64,000 nucleotides of DNA from Rhyacophila brunnea (lineage: Eukaryota; Arthropoda; Insecta; Trichoptera; Rhyacophilidae). Below the pieces are notes generated by a model. That model made no database searches. It saw only the letters and a list, made by a program, of their open reading frames with translations, and was not told the DNA's origin. Position 1 is the first letter of the stretch; every line of letters begins with the position of its first letter. The stretch spans positions 992,001-1,056,000 of the forward strand of contig JAGYXB010000269.1 of NCBI GenBank assembly GCA_022495005.1, read 5' to 3'. Below, piece by piece: positions 43,747-57,000 of this stretch. Both the position numbers and the translations under genes were made by a program.

Positions 43747-44059
43747 GGCATTAGTAAGTTGAAAAACATCTCTAGTGGTTTAACCCAACTTTTTTTAAAA
43801 CAGCCAATGAGATAATAAATTCATTTTATTTTATACTCGATCAAGGTAAAATAATTATAAAACTGAGAAATGTCATTCAATATATTATTTTGTTCACACA
43901 ACAGAGATAATTACTATATATCACATCAAATATTTGACAATTTTATTAAATTTAAGCATGAAAGCCAAAAATTGGTGTACTTCTATTATTGCAAATACAG
44001 CATTTTGTATGCATTGACCTCCTTTAGCACATTATACATTTTAATTCATAAAGAATGAT

Positions 44060-44248
44060 GAGTCGTCTAGTCACAAAACCTGCTCTGAACATTTTGCAAA
44101 ATCCGCTTTGGACATCTTAAAACCACCTTTTTTATAAAAAATCTACATGACATTTTATTGCGAATTTGAGTTTTTGTTGCCACCGCTTTTTATCACATTT
44201 TCTTAAGTATAAAAATTCGCCTGAGAAGGTTTTGTGACTTGACGACTC
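44060..44248. mobile_element. Short inverted-repeat element, GAGTCGTC ends
   Basis: GAGTCGTCTAGTCACAAAAC at the left mirrors GTTTTGTGACTTGACGACTC at the right with one mismatch. 189 bases, non-coding. Confidence 0.75.
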
Positions 44249-44944
44249 AAATATGTAAATGCATTTATAAATAATGAATTCTCCTATGTTGAAATAAGTG
44301 CCAAAATATTTTTCACCATTATAATATTATGTTAAAATCAAAGCTATATTTTTTTCTTTGTATCCGAAATAATGATTCATCCAAAACAAGCAAAAATTCT
44401 AAGTATGACAAAACTTAATAAACCTCAATTACTTCTTGTCAATTACAATTTCTATTATGATTTTTTTATATAAGTTTCAAAAAAATCTTACATAGAATCC
44501 TGCCAAGGCGATGTAAAAACATTATAAATTAGAAACATAATTTTGTACTTAACATTATATACAATTTTATGTACATTTTAAACTATGCAGTTAGAAAATA
44601 TTTAGATTCTTCATTTATGAAATTGTAGAATTTGTAATTAGAAGTTTTCAATAAGTAAAATACAAAGAGCAGTCCTGAAGTGAAAGCAATTTTCCGTCAT
44701 ATGCTTTATCGGAGCAAGAGGGACCAGGTTCTCTCTTAAACATTTATCTTCTTAAAACAAATATCCTCTCAGACGTTTTAGAGCAGGCATGGGCAATATT
44801 TTTTTGTCTGCTGCCGTGGACCTCAAAAATGAGATGAGTCGAGGCCAATAGTAACAATATCAATATTAAGAATATCAATTTTGAAACGAATATATTTTCA
44901 CAATTTGAAATATACATGAAGCCATATCAGACTTTCATGATATT

Positions 44945-45340
44945 TCAGCGATTCCCAACCTTTTTTTGTTACGTAACAATTGCAAGATTTTATAAAATCT
45001 CAGAACTAATAATATGCATGTAAAATAACAGGTATTTTGTGACATACTTAAGCAAAGCCTTTAAGCAAAATCAAAATACCACTTGTACTGTTTTATAGTC
45101 TCAAATTATATGTAACAATTATTCGTTACCTACTACATTTTATTATGTCACTTTTTGTCAAATTTTGATAACCTACACATTTCTTAATGTGTTTTTTGAC
45201 CATTACCAATAAAACTCTTGCTAATTCAATAATAACTAACCAAATTTTCAAAATGCTACATTGTTTTAAATTAGGTCACATGAAACAGTTTTTTCACAAA
45301 CTTTTGCAAAATCTCTCTTAGACAAAATGGTTGGGAATTA
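44945..45340. mobile_element. Possible degraded hAT-like element
   Basis: AGCGATTCCCAACCTT and ATGGTTGGGAATTACCG form weak inverted ends of a style common in hAT elements. No target copy. A CAGGCATGGGCAA motif at about 44786 may be one end of another. Confidence 0.35.
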
Positions 45341-46527
45341 CCGATATCAAGGCAAACATTTCTTTAAAAAAAAATTAATAACTATTTTCTAGTAAGTTAA
45401 CATGACCCATCAAGAATAATATATCAGACTAAGACATCTTAGATTGTTTATACAAACAGTATATTGAAGTATTCGTATCAAATATTACACATTAAAAAAA
45501 TTAAGCTAATAATTATACCAAAAACCGAAACATATATAATATAAAAAACACTATCAGTCATAAACATAATATCTGTACGATATGCTTAACTATACCTAAC
45601 TGATTCCAATTTTTTGATTGATTCCAATGATTTGCTAAAAATGATTTTTGATATTTATGATACTTAAATCAGTGCAACTTCCAGGATAATCTTCTACAGC
45701 CCAGAACGTATTCTTTAGCAATAATATGTCGAAAAATGAATAAAATTATATTGTTGAAAAAACTGTTGGTATTTAACTTGACATTCGTAAAAAGAATGGT
45801 TTTTTTTCACTGATTTAATTGACTACAAAAATATCACCTAATTATTAAAGAAAATCTTAACATTATGAATAGGCCTGGCCATATAATATTTATTTTAAGA
45901 ATTATGCATCATTAACGAAACTAATTAGCACTCTCATGGTATGTGTAAACATCATGCGTGAGTGTGTGTTAGGATAGGTCATAACCTCATGTGTAATCAA
46001 TAACATAGCAACACAATGAAGTACAAACAGCGTCTACTTATTATGCACCGACAAGCAACGGCATGAAAGGACACCTTTCCTAAAACACATAGGTACATGA
46101 TGTAGACAGTTCGAGATTTTGTCACTGTTTCCACGAAACCATAAGAAATTCCACTTATTCCCCCTATTCCCTGCATAGCTACCGCACATGCTGGCTTTTT
46201 TACGGATGACGTATTTTCATTCAAGTTTTTGAAGTATGAAATTTGTTTGGTGAAACGTGAACTACATCAAAACAAAAGTAAAGGTGTGTACCTGAAAAAT
46301 TGACCACAGTGGACACAACACGCACAGACAGATTCCGATGAATTTATTATAAAAATTCACTCACTGCAATATTGAAAAAAATAATACCTAACCATGATTG
46401 TGTAATTGACAATAATTACGAGGTAGTTCACAGTATGCCCAAAGCAAGTGGTCAACCAATCTGTGCCCACATACACATACGTAACACGGACTCTCCATGT
46501 AAGTGGGATCCAAAAAAAAAGATAGAC

Positions 46528-46800
46528 GTGTGCTAGGCATAATGCAAAAAGATCACATAAGAAGCCAACGGATAAGAAAACAGACATGTGTATGCGTAAA
46601 ACTGATTAAATGAAAATGGGCTAGACATGACGTCCATTGATTGGATCACCGCTGGATAGATGCCGTCGTAATTTCGTATCCAAGATGCACTACACCGCCA
46701 AAAAGTCGGAAAGATAGACAAATTCATCATGAGCAGTTGAAATATGTCCGATTAAAAGACAGGAACTAGTGGAGATCTTCATCCAGCAGTGGATCTACCC
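46528..46800 (+). pseudogene. Non-LTR retrotransposon C-terminal remnant
   Basis: The plus strand reads RRVLGIMQKDHIRSQRIRKQ, a stop, then KWARHDVH, the decayed end of a LINE ORF2 (LGI...D.IR...I...T...KW.GHV). Followed by degenerate sequence to about 46800. Confidence 0.6.
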
Positions 46801-47882
46801 CAGCTGACGATCATGTTACTATAGTATGGAGCTCCATTATCGAAACATGGGACGTGTATAAGGTAGGTAATTTGTGTGTTCCTCTTCAATAGATAACCAA
46901 GAATCACACTGGATTGTTTAGTCCAATATTATGATGATGATTACTAGATTAATTCAGAATATCAAGGAATAAACCGTAGCTGCAAAAATATACAGTCATT
47001 CAAAAACCCAATACAATGAATCTTAAAAAGAGTATTTAAAAATGTGATTTATCATTATTCAATTTTAAGTTCTCCATTTGTTTCCACGATTGGCACTCAT
47101 TTTTTTATCATTATTTTTCTGTTACAATAAACCCAACCCAACTCAAACCAAGCCCAATTAATACCAACATAGTTAATTCGAAATTTTCACGAAAATTCAT
47201 TAAATCTATTTTAGTGAAACAAAAAAACTTGTTTTCGAATTTTAATGTTTTTTGCCATACATTTTGTATTTCGTTAGTAGATTTTTTTTCGATTCTCTGC
47301 CCCGTCGATTTTGAATTAACGAAGTTTTACTGTATTGAACAATATTGGTAAAGAGTAGAATATGATAATCACTCTTGGTGTACAATCTATAAAATTATAA
47401 GACACACATCTTTATTGCCGACTTATATCTACAAAGCCTCCAACAAAACAATGAAAACCTTATGATTGGTTTAATATCGGAGAGTAAGCAATAGCCAATG
47501 AAATCACTTGTTTTAAATGCATTAGGCTCATTTGAAATTGACTATTCGTAATATGGAATAAAAATAAAAGCATCTACAAATCAAACCTTAAAGTTATAGG
47601 CAATTCTTAGAGCAACAGAAATACAAAATAAAATTTGTTATAATTTGTTCTATACCAAAATGATCTATAAAAACATAATTATGCAATATTTTATTGTAGA
47701 TATTAAATACTGAGAGGCTTCTCTCTTCGGCTGATATCAATGACTATACCCCTTTCATCCCCCATACAGCGATTATGAAGCCTTCAAAAATACACAAATA
47801 CAAAATGAAACAATTGAATAGTCATTTTCACAATCAAATAATTCTCACCGGTTTCATTCTAAATTTTCAACAATGTATTCTT
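46801..47882. other. 3' flank and possible 3' untranslated region of PITPNC1
   Basis: AT-rich; candidate AATAAA on the minus strand at 47690. No other gene seen. Confidence 0.4.
47690..47695 (-). promoter_or_regulatory. PITPNC1: Candidate polyadenylation signal of PITPNC1
   Basis: TTTATT on the plus strand (AATAAA on the minus) lies about 190 bases after the stop codon. Chance matches are frequent in this AT-rich DNA. Confidence 0.3.
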
Positions 47883-48047
47883 TTATGACCATGAAAACCA
47901 AGACTTAGCTTCCTGCGAAGGGCTTTTGGGCGTGATGGGAGTGGCTGGAGAGCTCGGACCCTTAGATGATGAAGCCAGACTTGGGGTTTTAGGAGTAGCT
48001 TCTCCACTTTGTCCACTCTCTGTAGCTGATTCAAGAGCGATTTTTAC
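47883..48047 (-). CDS. PITPNC1: PITPNC1 last exon: Ser/Pro-rich tail
   Basis: Acceptor ATATTAG before 48047; stop TAA at 47883-47885. Fifty-four residues begin [10 protein letters not shown], then Ser, Pro and Thr dominate, ending KSWFSWS. Several SP and TP sites could be phosphorylated. The tail is shorter than that of the human long form as I recall it. Confidence 0.88.
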   Translation of the reverse strand, partial: VKIALESATESGQSGEATPKTPSLASSSKGPSSPATPITPKSPSQEAKSWFSWS

Positions 48048-51000
48048 CTAATATAAAGAAAAAATCATACCAATAAATACATTAAGAAATTAACAAATCA
48101 TTCACATAAATATGAAGTCAAACCTTAAGGGGAGTGAAGGAATCTAATATAATGTAGTAATTATGATGAAGGGAATAGAGAAGAGGATGGGGAAGTTGAC
48201 GAAAGTATGACATCACACAAAGCAATGAAACATAAACTCATTTTTTTTGATCGATCATTTTTAACGAATTTGCTTTACAACAAATGGGGGGAGTACAAAA
48301 AAGTTACATAATGTAGACAGGCGGGTATTTGAGAATTTGTTTTACAACAAATGGGGGGAGCACAAAAAAATTACGTAATATAGACAGGCGGGTATAAGAG
48401 AATTTTGTTTTACAACAAATGGGGGGAGTACAAAAAAATTACATAATGTAGACAGGCGGGTATAAGAGAATTTGTTTTACAACAAATGGGGGGAGTACAA
48501 AAAAAATACCTAATGTAGACAGGCGGGTATAAGAGAATTTGTTTTACAACAAATGGGGGGAGTACAAAAAAATTACATAATGTAGATAGGCGGGTATAAG
48601 AGAATTCGTTTTACAACAAATGGGAGGAGTACAAAAAAATTACATAATGTAGATAGGCGGGTATAAGAGAATTCGTTTTACAACAAATGGGAGGAGTACA
48701 AAAAAATTACATAATGTAGACAGGTGGATATAAGATTTTGTGTCGAAGTAACAATGGAGGGATAAGTGTCAAAATTACTGAAAATCGTGTGTCATTCATG
48801 GACAAGATAAAAACATCTGAAGTACAAAATGTAGCCTCAGAATAACCAGACATAATTTTATTATTCCAAACTGTAAGGCTAGGATACGGATTTTTCATCA
48901 AAATTTGATAGGATAAATTAATACAAAAAAACTAACCTTATCATTAGTTTTGATATGCATTTCTTCCTCGTACGTTCTGACATCTTCAAGTGTCATATCC
49001 ACCCAATCGTCAAGCCAAGCGAAAGCCTGACGATGACCAAGCAGTAAGATATCTCTGATGCACTAAAATAATTTAAAAAATACACTTTTATTTACAAATT
49101 ATATGCTCATTGCATTTTTGTTTAAAAAAATATGTTAGGTACCATATTCGATTCTAAGCGGAGCATATGGCCCTGCTTACTGTGGAGGTTGTATAAGGAA
49201 AGTTGTTAGCCATTCACCCAATCCATTAAGTCGAAATACACATTGAACACCAAACATGCATTTTTTTATCAGCAGCGGATACGAACGTACGACCCACAGT
49301 TTCTTATATATACAAAAACGGCCACTCTACACACTAGGCCATCGTAAGGACAATGTTTTTTTGGGCTTTGCCAACTTTATTATGATTTTGCTTACTGTAT
49401 GGCACGAACTTAGCGTGAGCTCGCGTAACATGATGGTAATGTGTTTCTAGCATAAAATATAAGAGAAATCCAAACTATAAATAAAAGGAACCAATGGATA
49501 AAGATGCAATTAAGAGCACACAATATAATAGAGGTAGCCAAGCTGATGAAATCGCAACAGGTTGCATTTGCTGCTCAGCAACTGGACAACAGCTGGACAA
49601 ATGGTCATACAGGGGTAAGTAGCACTAAACAACCATATGACATTCCTAAATCGTACTGGATTGATGAACTCATTCGGCAGATGTGTGACACAATGAAAAA
49701 CTAGAGGTTGCGAAGAGTGGAAGGAACTAGGGATATCCAGTTGTGGGTCAACCTCTGCTGGTTTCGGAATAAGAGTAGAATAGAGAAGAACCAAGAATAT
49801 AGAATCAAGCTTACTCTTTGGATGAAGTCTTCGACCTTGGTCTGCAGTCCCCATACTTCAAATCGAGCATCGACGAGCTTATAGGAGCACATGATTGGAT
49901 TCTGCGCGTCTCGCCATCCCTCAACGAGAGGCCCCCGTCCGGTTTTAGCTGACTTGTAAAATTTTGGATCCTCTTCTTCATTGTAGTGCTTTGGATTTAG
50001 GTCATCGTACGCAATGTCAACAAAATCTACTTCTCTAAGGGCTAGCCGTTCCTCTGATAAATTTAGGCACTGTAATTGTATGACAAAAATGATATAAACT
50101 AATATGCATTACATTAATAAACTATTTCTTTCTATTCAACAAATAATTCACAAGATTTGAAATGCATTATTTGAAGACACCTCAGGAACATACTCATTAG
50201 AAAAAATATGACACTGGACAGGACTCGAACCTGTACCCATCGGATTCCGGCCAATTGAGCCACCAGCGTCCTACTTAATTAGAAAGAAATTAACCATTAC
50301 ATAGTCATGTAACTGAAGCACTTCACTAATATTGGCAATAATTCAATTATTAGCAAGTTTCAAGTATTTTGAGACTAAAATTTGGAGATTCCTGATGCTG
50401 ACTAGCAATCCAGGTAAGTATGTATGTACCAATTATTGATACCTAAAAATTAAAATAATAAAAAAATGATCTGCCATGTATTTAGAAAATATTAATATCA
50501 TAGTTAATGCTATAAAATTATCATTTTTTTTATTTAATACCGTTTTAATACCGGTTTAAGCCGGCTCTCACATCAGAACTCGCCTCGTGTGCCGCACAGC
50601 CATAAATCAAAACTTCCGAGACCGGCGACCCAGTGTTGCATGTCACAACCTAGCTTATCTACCTAGCGACACTCGTGCGTAATCTCTTGAAACGTCAAAA
50701 TATACTCTAGTTAGACGTCAATCGCCATTACGCAAATATGTCGGCAGACGCGGAAACAGCGATTATTATGTATTGGTACTGCAGAAATTTAAGTAGAAGA
50801 CGAAAATATTGGATTCATCCATCAATTAGGCATATATCAATGCACAGTACATTCTAACGTCTAGATAAAATGACCGATGGGGATGTTTGCGCAAGTGCGC
50901 AGGCTAGCTCATGACGGCAGAGCCAATATCGACAAGTAGGAAAGTCGCATGCAACAAGGTCGATTTGCAACAGCGAGATGTTTTTTTCAAACCAACTGTC

Positions 51001-54000
51001 GCATGCGACCAATCTGCGGAGCTCCATTTGGCAACATGTGAATAACGATGATGTCACATCGACGTTTTCGACATGTTGCTAAAAAGGCGAGTTCTGAGGT
51101 GAGAGCCAGCTAAGAATGTTAGATCCTTCATTATAGAAAAAACATTATATTGAAAAATCTTAGAAACACACATATTTGAAAAGACACTTATTTAATTACA
51201 AATTTGTCTCCCGATTGATGGAATTCGAAGTATGTATTTATCTCAATGACATTAATATGGACGAAGCATCTGGAAAAAAAAATGACACTCACTTTTTTGT
51301 CGGGTCTGCCGAATGGCATAATCTGTTCTAACGCCATTACAATAAAGGTGATATTGCTATAAATTCCCGATGCTTTTTGTTGGGTCTGCCGAGTGGTTCA
51401 GTTCGAACGGGTTCGCTCAAACGAACATTGATACTAGAAACACTGTTCTAACACCATTACAATAAAGGTGATATTGCTATAAATTCTCGATGCGTGATAT
51501 CGCATAATGGATATTGCGTGACGTCTACCTATGCACGTGCGAATGTCGCTATGAGTGAATTCACTTGCTAGCTACTGTACTGAGTGCGTCGTCCATTAAT
51601 AATGTCATTGACTTATCTCAATTAAAATGAACTTATTAGAAATAATTCTCATGAATTATAGATGGATCAAACAGAAGGTTAGATGTGAAAGGCGTAAGTT
51701 CGAGTCCCACTTGTCCAACTTTTTTTCTATAATTATTTTCCAATGTTTCTGAAGTTTTTCAAAATTGTGTTTTTTCTATTATAAAATTGTGTTCGGTTCA
51801 TTTCAATTAATAATTTTTTTAAATGTTACTTACGTTATCCGTAGATCCATTATTGTTTTCATATTTTGTTTGTATTGATATACTAAATTTCGGTATAAAT
51901 GAACACTGAAATCAATAAAAAAATTTCATCAACACATAGTTTATTACAAATTACTACACCTAAACTACTCAATGTTGCTTACAATGTAAATTTATAAGTA
52001 TTCCAATATTATTATTTAAATATACGTATTCAAATTTTTTTCACAACCATTCAACAAGAACTATACTAACCGTGTATTCTAATGATGCAGGAGACGGAAC
52101 ATGAAAATAAAGAAAACAATTAATTACTCAATATTTTATTGTTTGAACTAAAAAAGGAACCTACAGCTTCAATTACATTGAAACAGTAGCCGACATGACC
52201 ATGCTTTAGAGCCAACAACCGGAAATGTATGTTCAGATTGTATGGGGCAAAGTTCTGTCACTGGTTGGGTTAGTCAATGCCAAACTTGAACAATAGTAAT
52301 TTTTTCTCTCAACAACTCATAAACTTCACATAGAAATTAGTGATTCGGACGATTTTGTATTGTGAAACGAGTTTGGGTTATATTATAAATACTATAAATG
52401 ACTCGAAAACACTAAGGCTTCGGCCACATAGGTAGGTGCTTCGCTAGTGCTGAGCTAAGTGCTATACTTGTCTGTGATTATACTTAGGTACAAATTCATT
52501 TGACATTTGGGAGCGCTAAAGTCAACAACGATATGCCACTCTCAAAACTAACCAGAAAGCTATTTATCACAGAGAATTTAAGTTTAAAATTTCGAAAGTC
52601 TCAAATTCGAACTTGTTGGGTGCATAATGTCAATTCATCCCATGCGTCATTATTCATAACCTCAAATGTTTGACGTTTGTCATACTGAAGAAACATTCGC
52701 CATCTTGCAAAATCACTAGGTGACACAAAAAAAATAACCAACACGTTTGTTCGCCGGGAAACTCACTAGATGACTAATAATCACGTAGCGAGGCGCGAAG
52801 TGTGCAGTGTGGTCATGGCGATAATATAGTGTGCGTCCGTTCGCTAGGATATATCATCTAGCATGTAGCCACCAAGCAAGGCACCTGCCTATGCGGCCTT
52901 AGCCTAAGTAAAACATGTTCGCCGTTACAAAAGTTTCTGATTTCTAGAATACTATGAGCTTCATTAGGCTATATTTAGAAAAAATATATAAATGCAGTAT
53001 TCTGCGGTATCTGGCCACAAAATCGAACACGTTGATTCAGACTAGGTGGAGCAGGTCGAGCGACTTGGAGTGATGTCACGCTGACTGAGTAATCGGGTTA
53101 CTTGCAATGCAAGAATAAGAGCTCCAACACAGGTTTTGTGGCAGGGTAGTGTTTGTTTTCCTACCAACCGTCTGGTCAGTCGGCCCAAGTATGGTCAGGT
53201 TTGATATAAGTGTATAAGTGTAACCTTAGGCAGGTGTACATTAATATTTCAATTTTAATTGAAAAACTATTATATGCATTTAAGCCAGAAATAGCCAGAA
53301 TATAGCTAGAAATCTATAGCTAGAAATGCAGCCATTGTTACGGACAGATGTCACAAAACGGATAAAAGGAGAAGTAGCATACAATTTCAGCATGTAGCTC
53401 TATTTATTGTTGTTTTATAAATTTTAAAATATCCTAATCTATTTTGATTGTTTGGGTAATTTTAATACAATATTATGTAAATCTTCACTTCTAGAATTAA
53501 ATACTTAGCTTAGATTTAATAAAAAAAAACTATTTTAATATACCTGTTATTGTGAAAGGGTAGAAGTTCCAGGCTTTCTCGGTGACATAAAATATTTTCG
53601 GTATGAGCGACTGAACCCAGTACGGCAGACGGCTGTAAATCACGAAAAGAACACAATTTTACTTTACTATAATTGACTAGGTATTGCCAAATATTACTTC
53701 AATATTAAAATTAGAGTAGGGGTTCCCAAGACATGAATCGTGAATCGAATGGGGTTACAAACTAAATATAAAACTAGAAAAACTATTGACTGATTCAATA
53801 TAATCAGTGCAAAATTCAGTGGGCAAAATTCAATATAATCAGTGTCTAGAGTAGATGTTTGAATATCATACTGTCATAATATATGGACCTTCATTAGATT
53901 AGATGAAATTTTAAACTTAAATATATAATAGAAAATAGAAAAACAGTAAAGTATAACCAAATGCAATATTTTCTAATGCGATAATAATATGGTAATAATA

Positions 54001-57000
54001 ATTCACATGTAAACAGACAAAATGAGAGACCATCTGGTGGAGTCTATCAATTTAGACAAAATTTAATTTTACGATTATTTTTATATTTGTGTTTTTTCTT
54101 CGCCCTATTAAAATGTGGGGCGGGACGCAAATTATTTGACGAATGCATAAGGGGATCGCGACTGTGAAAAGATTGAGAACGAGTGAATTATTCATTAAAA
54201 ATGTCAATAACATGGAATAACATAAACTTGGACAATTGGTAGATCAAGTACTGTGAAATTAACGTTCAGCAGAATCACGGTTATCCAGACTAATTTGGGA
54301 TGAAGATAATCCAGATAGCGTTAAACCCAGATAATCGGGGAAAAAAATATCAAACTGCCCATCTTCGAACAAAGTAAAAAGAATGTGCTCATTTGGAGTA
54401 ATGGTGCTTCATTAACTCTCCAAAACGAACAGGCATCTATATTTTCAACAATATAAATAGTTTTATTAGCAGTTCGGGAGTGGAGAACTACAAGGTTCTA
54501 AGTGTTTGTCCTTGGAGAAACAAAAGTAACAATGAGGCAGCTTAGAATACTACTTCATTGTTGGGTTTGTTTTTTCAAGGACGAACACTTAGAACCTTGT
54601 AGTATTCGGCTCGCGAGTTGTCATCATCCATAATGGATAAATTACACTAGCGGACTCGTTGACTGTCTGGCACAATCAAAATATGTCACATTGAACCAGG
54701 TCAAAGTGTCTTAAGTGAAATAGAAATGGGTAAATGTGCCGCAGAGGTGGACATGAGATTTTACAACTTTCTTTTTAGACCAAACCAAACCTAACCTAAC
54801 CTAATCTAACCTACCCCAACCTAATATTACCTCATATAATCTTAGTTTGTGATAATGGTGTATCAAGATGTATGAAAATTTCAAATTTTCAATTAACGAT
54901 TATTGGATTGAAAAGCCGATGCGCCGACAGAAAAAGGTATTTATCATAATTGTCTACATGAAATAAACTGTTTTCGTAAAAAAAAAAATATAAAAGCTCA
55001 TGTCCACTTTTGCGGCACAATTACCTAGAAATGTTTCAGTTATTGTCACATCAACAATTATTGAGAATAGTCAAAAATATTTAAATTATTGATATTATCA
55101 CCAACATTAACGGCCCACATGCTCAGCGTAAGTCAAAATTGAGTTTTTATAGTATTTTCAAACCATGATCCTGGACATTCCTTAAACGTTGTAGATAATC
55201 TATTTATATAATTTTGAAGCCTTATTATCCTTTATATTTTATTTTAAACATTTGATGACTGCATAAAGTATTTTTGTTACATAAAATAGTATTCTTTTAA
55301 ACCTCTCGCTCTAATGTTTTAGAATATAGTCATATTTCGGTACATAACTGTGCAGTGGTGTTAAGATTTTTTACATTTATTAATTTTTAAACGCATTTAA
55401 AAACCATTAGTATAATTTATTACGAGATAATTTTTGTAAAATATTCACGATAAAAAATTATATTGATAATCTCTGTGATCCCAAATTTGACAAGAAATAG
55501 GCATTTTATTATTCAAAAAATCGGCAAGATTAACACATTTGAAGGTAATTCTAAAGATACCAATTATAAGCTATGTTTTTGTAGGTAGTGTTTTTTTGAA
55601 ATACGCCATTTCTTTTGTCATTCCCCAGTGGTTAAGCTACAACATACGGCCGTAGCCATAAATTGACAAACTATAATTAAAGTAGGGAGTAAAATGATAT
55701 TGACGCTCGTGTTTGAACATGTACCGCTTAAAAATAAAAAAAATCGGTTAGGTACATGTTCAAACACGCGCGTTAACATCATTTTACTCCCTACTTAAAT
55801 TATAGTTTGTCAATTTATGGCTACGGCCGTATGTTGTAGCTTAACCACTGGGGAATGACATAAGAAATGGCGTATTTCAAAAAAACACTACCTTATTCTT
55901 AGGTCAATCTATATATATAAAACAAAGTCGGGTTAGTTACACCATTTATAACTCAAGAACGGCTGGACAGATTTTTATAATCTTTGTTTTGTTGGATTTG
56001 TCTCCGCCCGGAATAGCAGAATAACTATTAAAACATCGGATAAATCACGGAAAAAATAAATTATGAAGAAAATTAATTTTCTCATACATTTTGACATTTT
56101 GAACAATGAACGCGCAATAGAAAATAAAAGAAAATCACAAAAAATTTAAATCCATATACAACGATACATGACAGAAAGAATAAACAAGAAACAAATGAAA
56201 GGCGTTGTGTATTATCTATCCTTTGACAGTTGATTCAGTTCAGCCTCAGATAATCCCGAAAGACTTTGTTGTATACTCCGGCGAATTTTGGAGGAAGTTG
56301 TCCTGCCTGAATCTTTTTTACTTCTTCGACAGCGTCCAAAAATAAAGCCAAGGATAAAATTACATGATCTCATTGCTGGTATTGCTCATTATTTACCTAC
56401 CGATTTCAAAAACCATCATTCGAACTTCATTCGACAATCGATCTACGTGAATAATCGAGCCGATTACCAGCTAGGTGCGCAAATAGCTATTTCGATCGTA
56501 ATTTTCAAACGGTAAGTTGCCTTCGAAAATGTTCACTTTGTGAGGTTATCAAATTTGTGATTGTGTGTGCATCGATAACTGCTTCATTATGTAATTTTGA
56601 ATTATGTGATTAATTTTCCAGTGTTTATCATTTGATGATTCGTCAAAATGCTGACAACTATTTACTGCGACTTCATCGATTGCTTAAAATCGAGACGGAG
56701 CGCCTCACTTTCATTCGGTTGAACCAAGCCAAACTGCGATCGGAGGAGTATATTCATTTACGTGATGCAATCAGCACCGTAGGAGATGCAGCTAATGTTG
56801 GTAGATTGACTATTCTATCGGCGATGTACATTGGCAGTTCACGTCATATGCATGAATATGCGCAAGATGCAATGACATATGTTCGTCATTACGGTCGTCC
56901 AGATCTATTCATCACCTTTACATGAAATCCGAAATGAACAGAAATTGTTCAACTGCTACTCCCCGGACAAACATCAAGTGATCGGCACGATATCACCGCA

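Noticed and set aside
48266..48735. CRISPR-like array
   Set aside because: Copies are head-to-tail over their whole length with no unique spacers, and the context is an intron of an animal gene.
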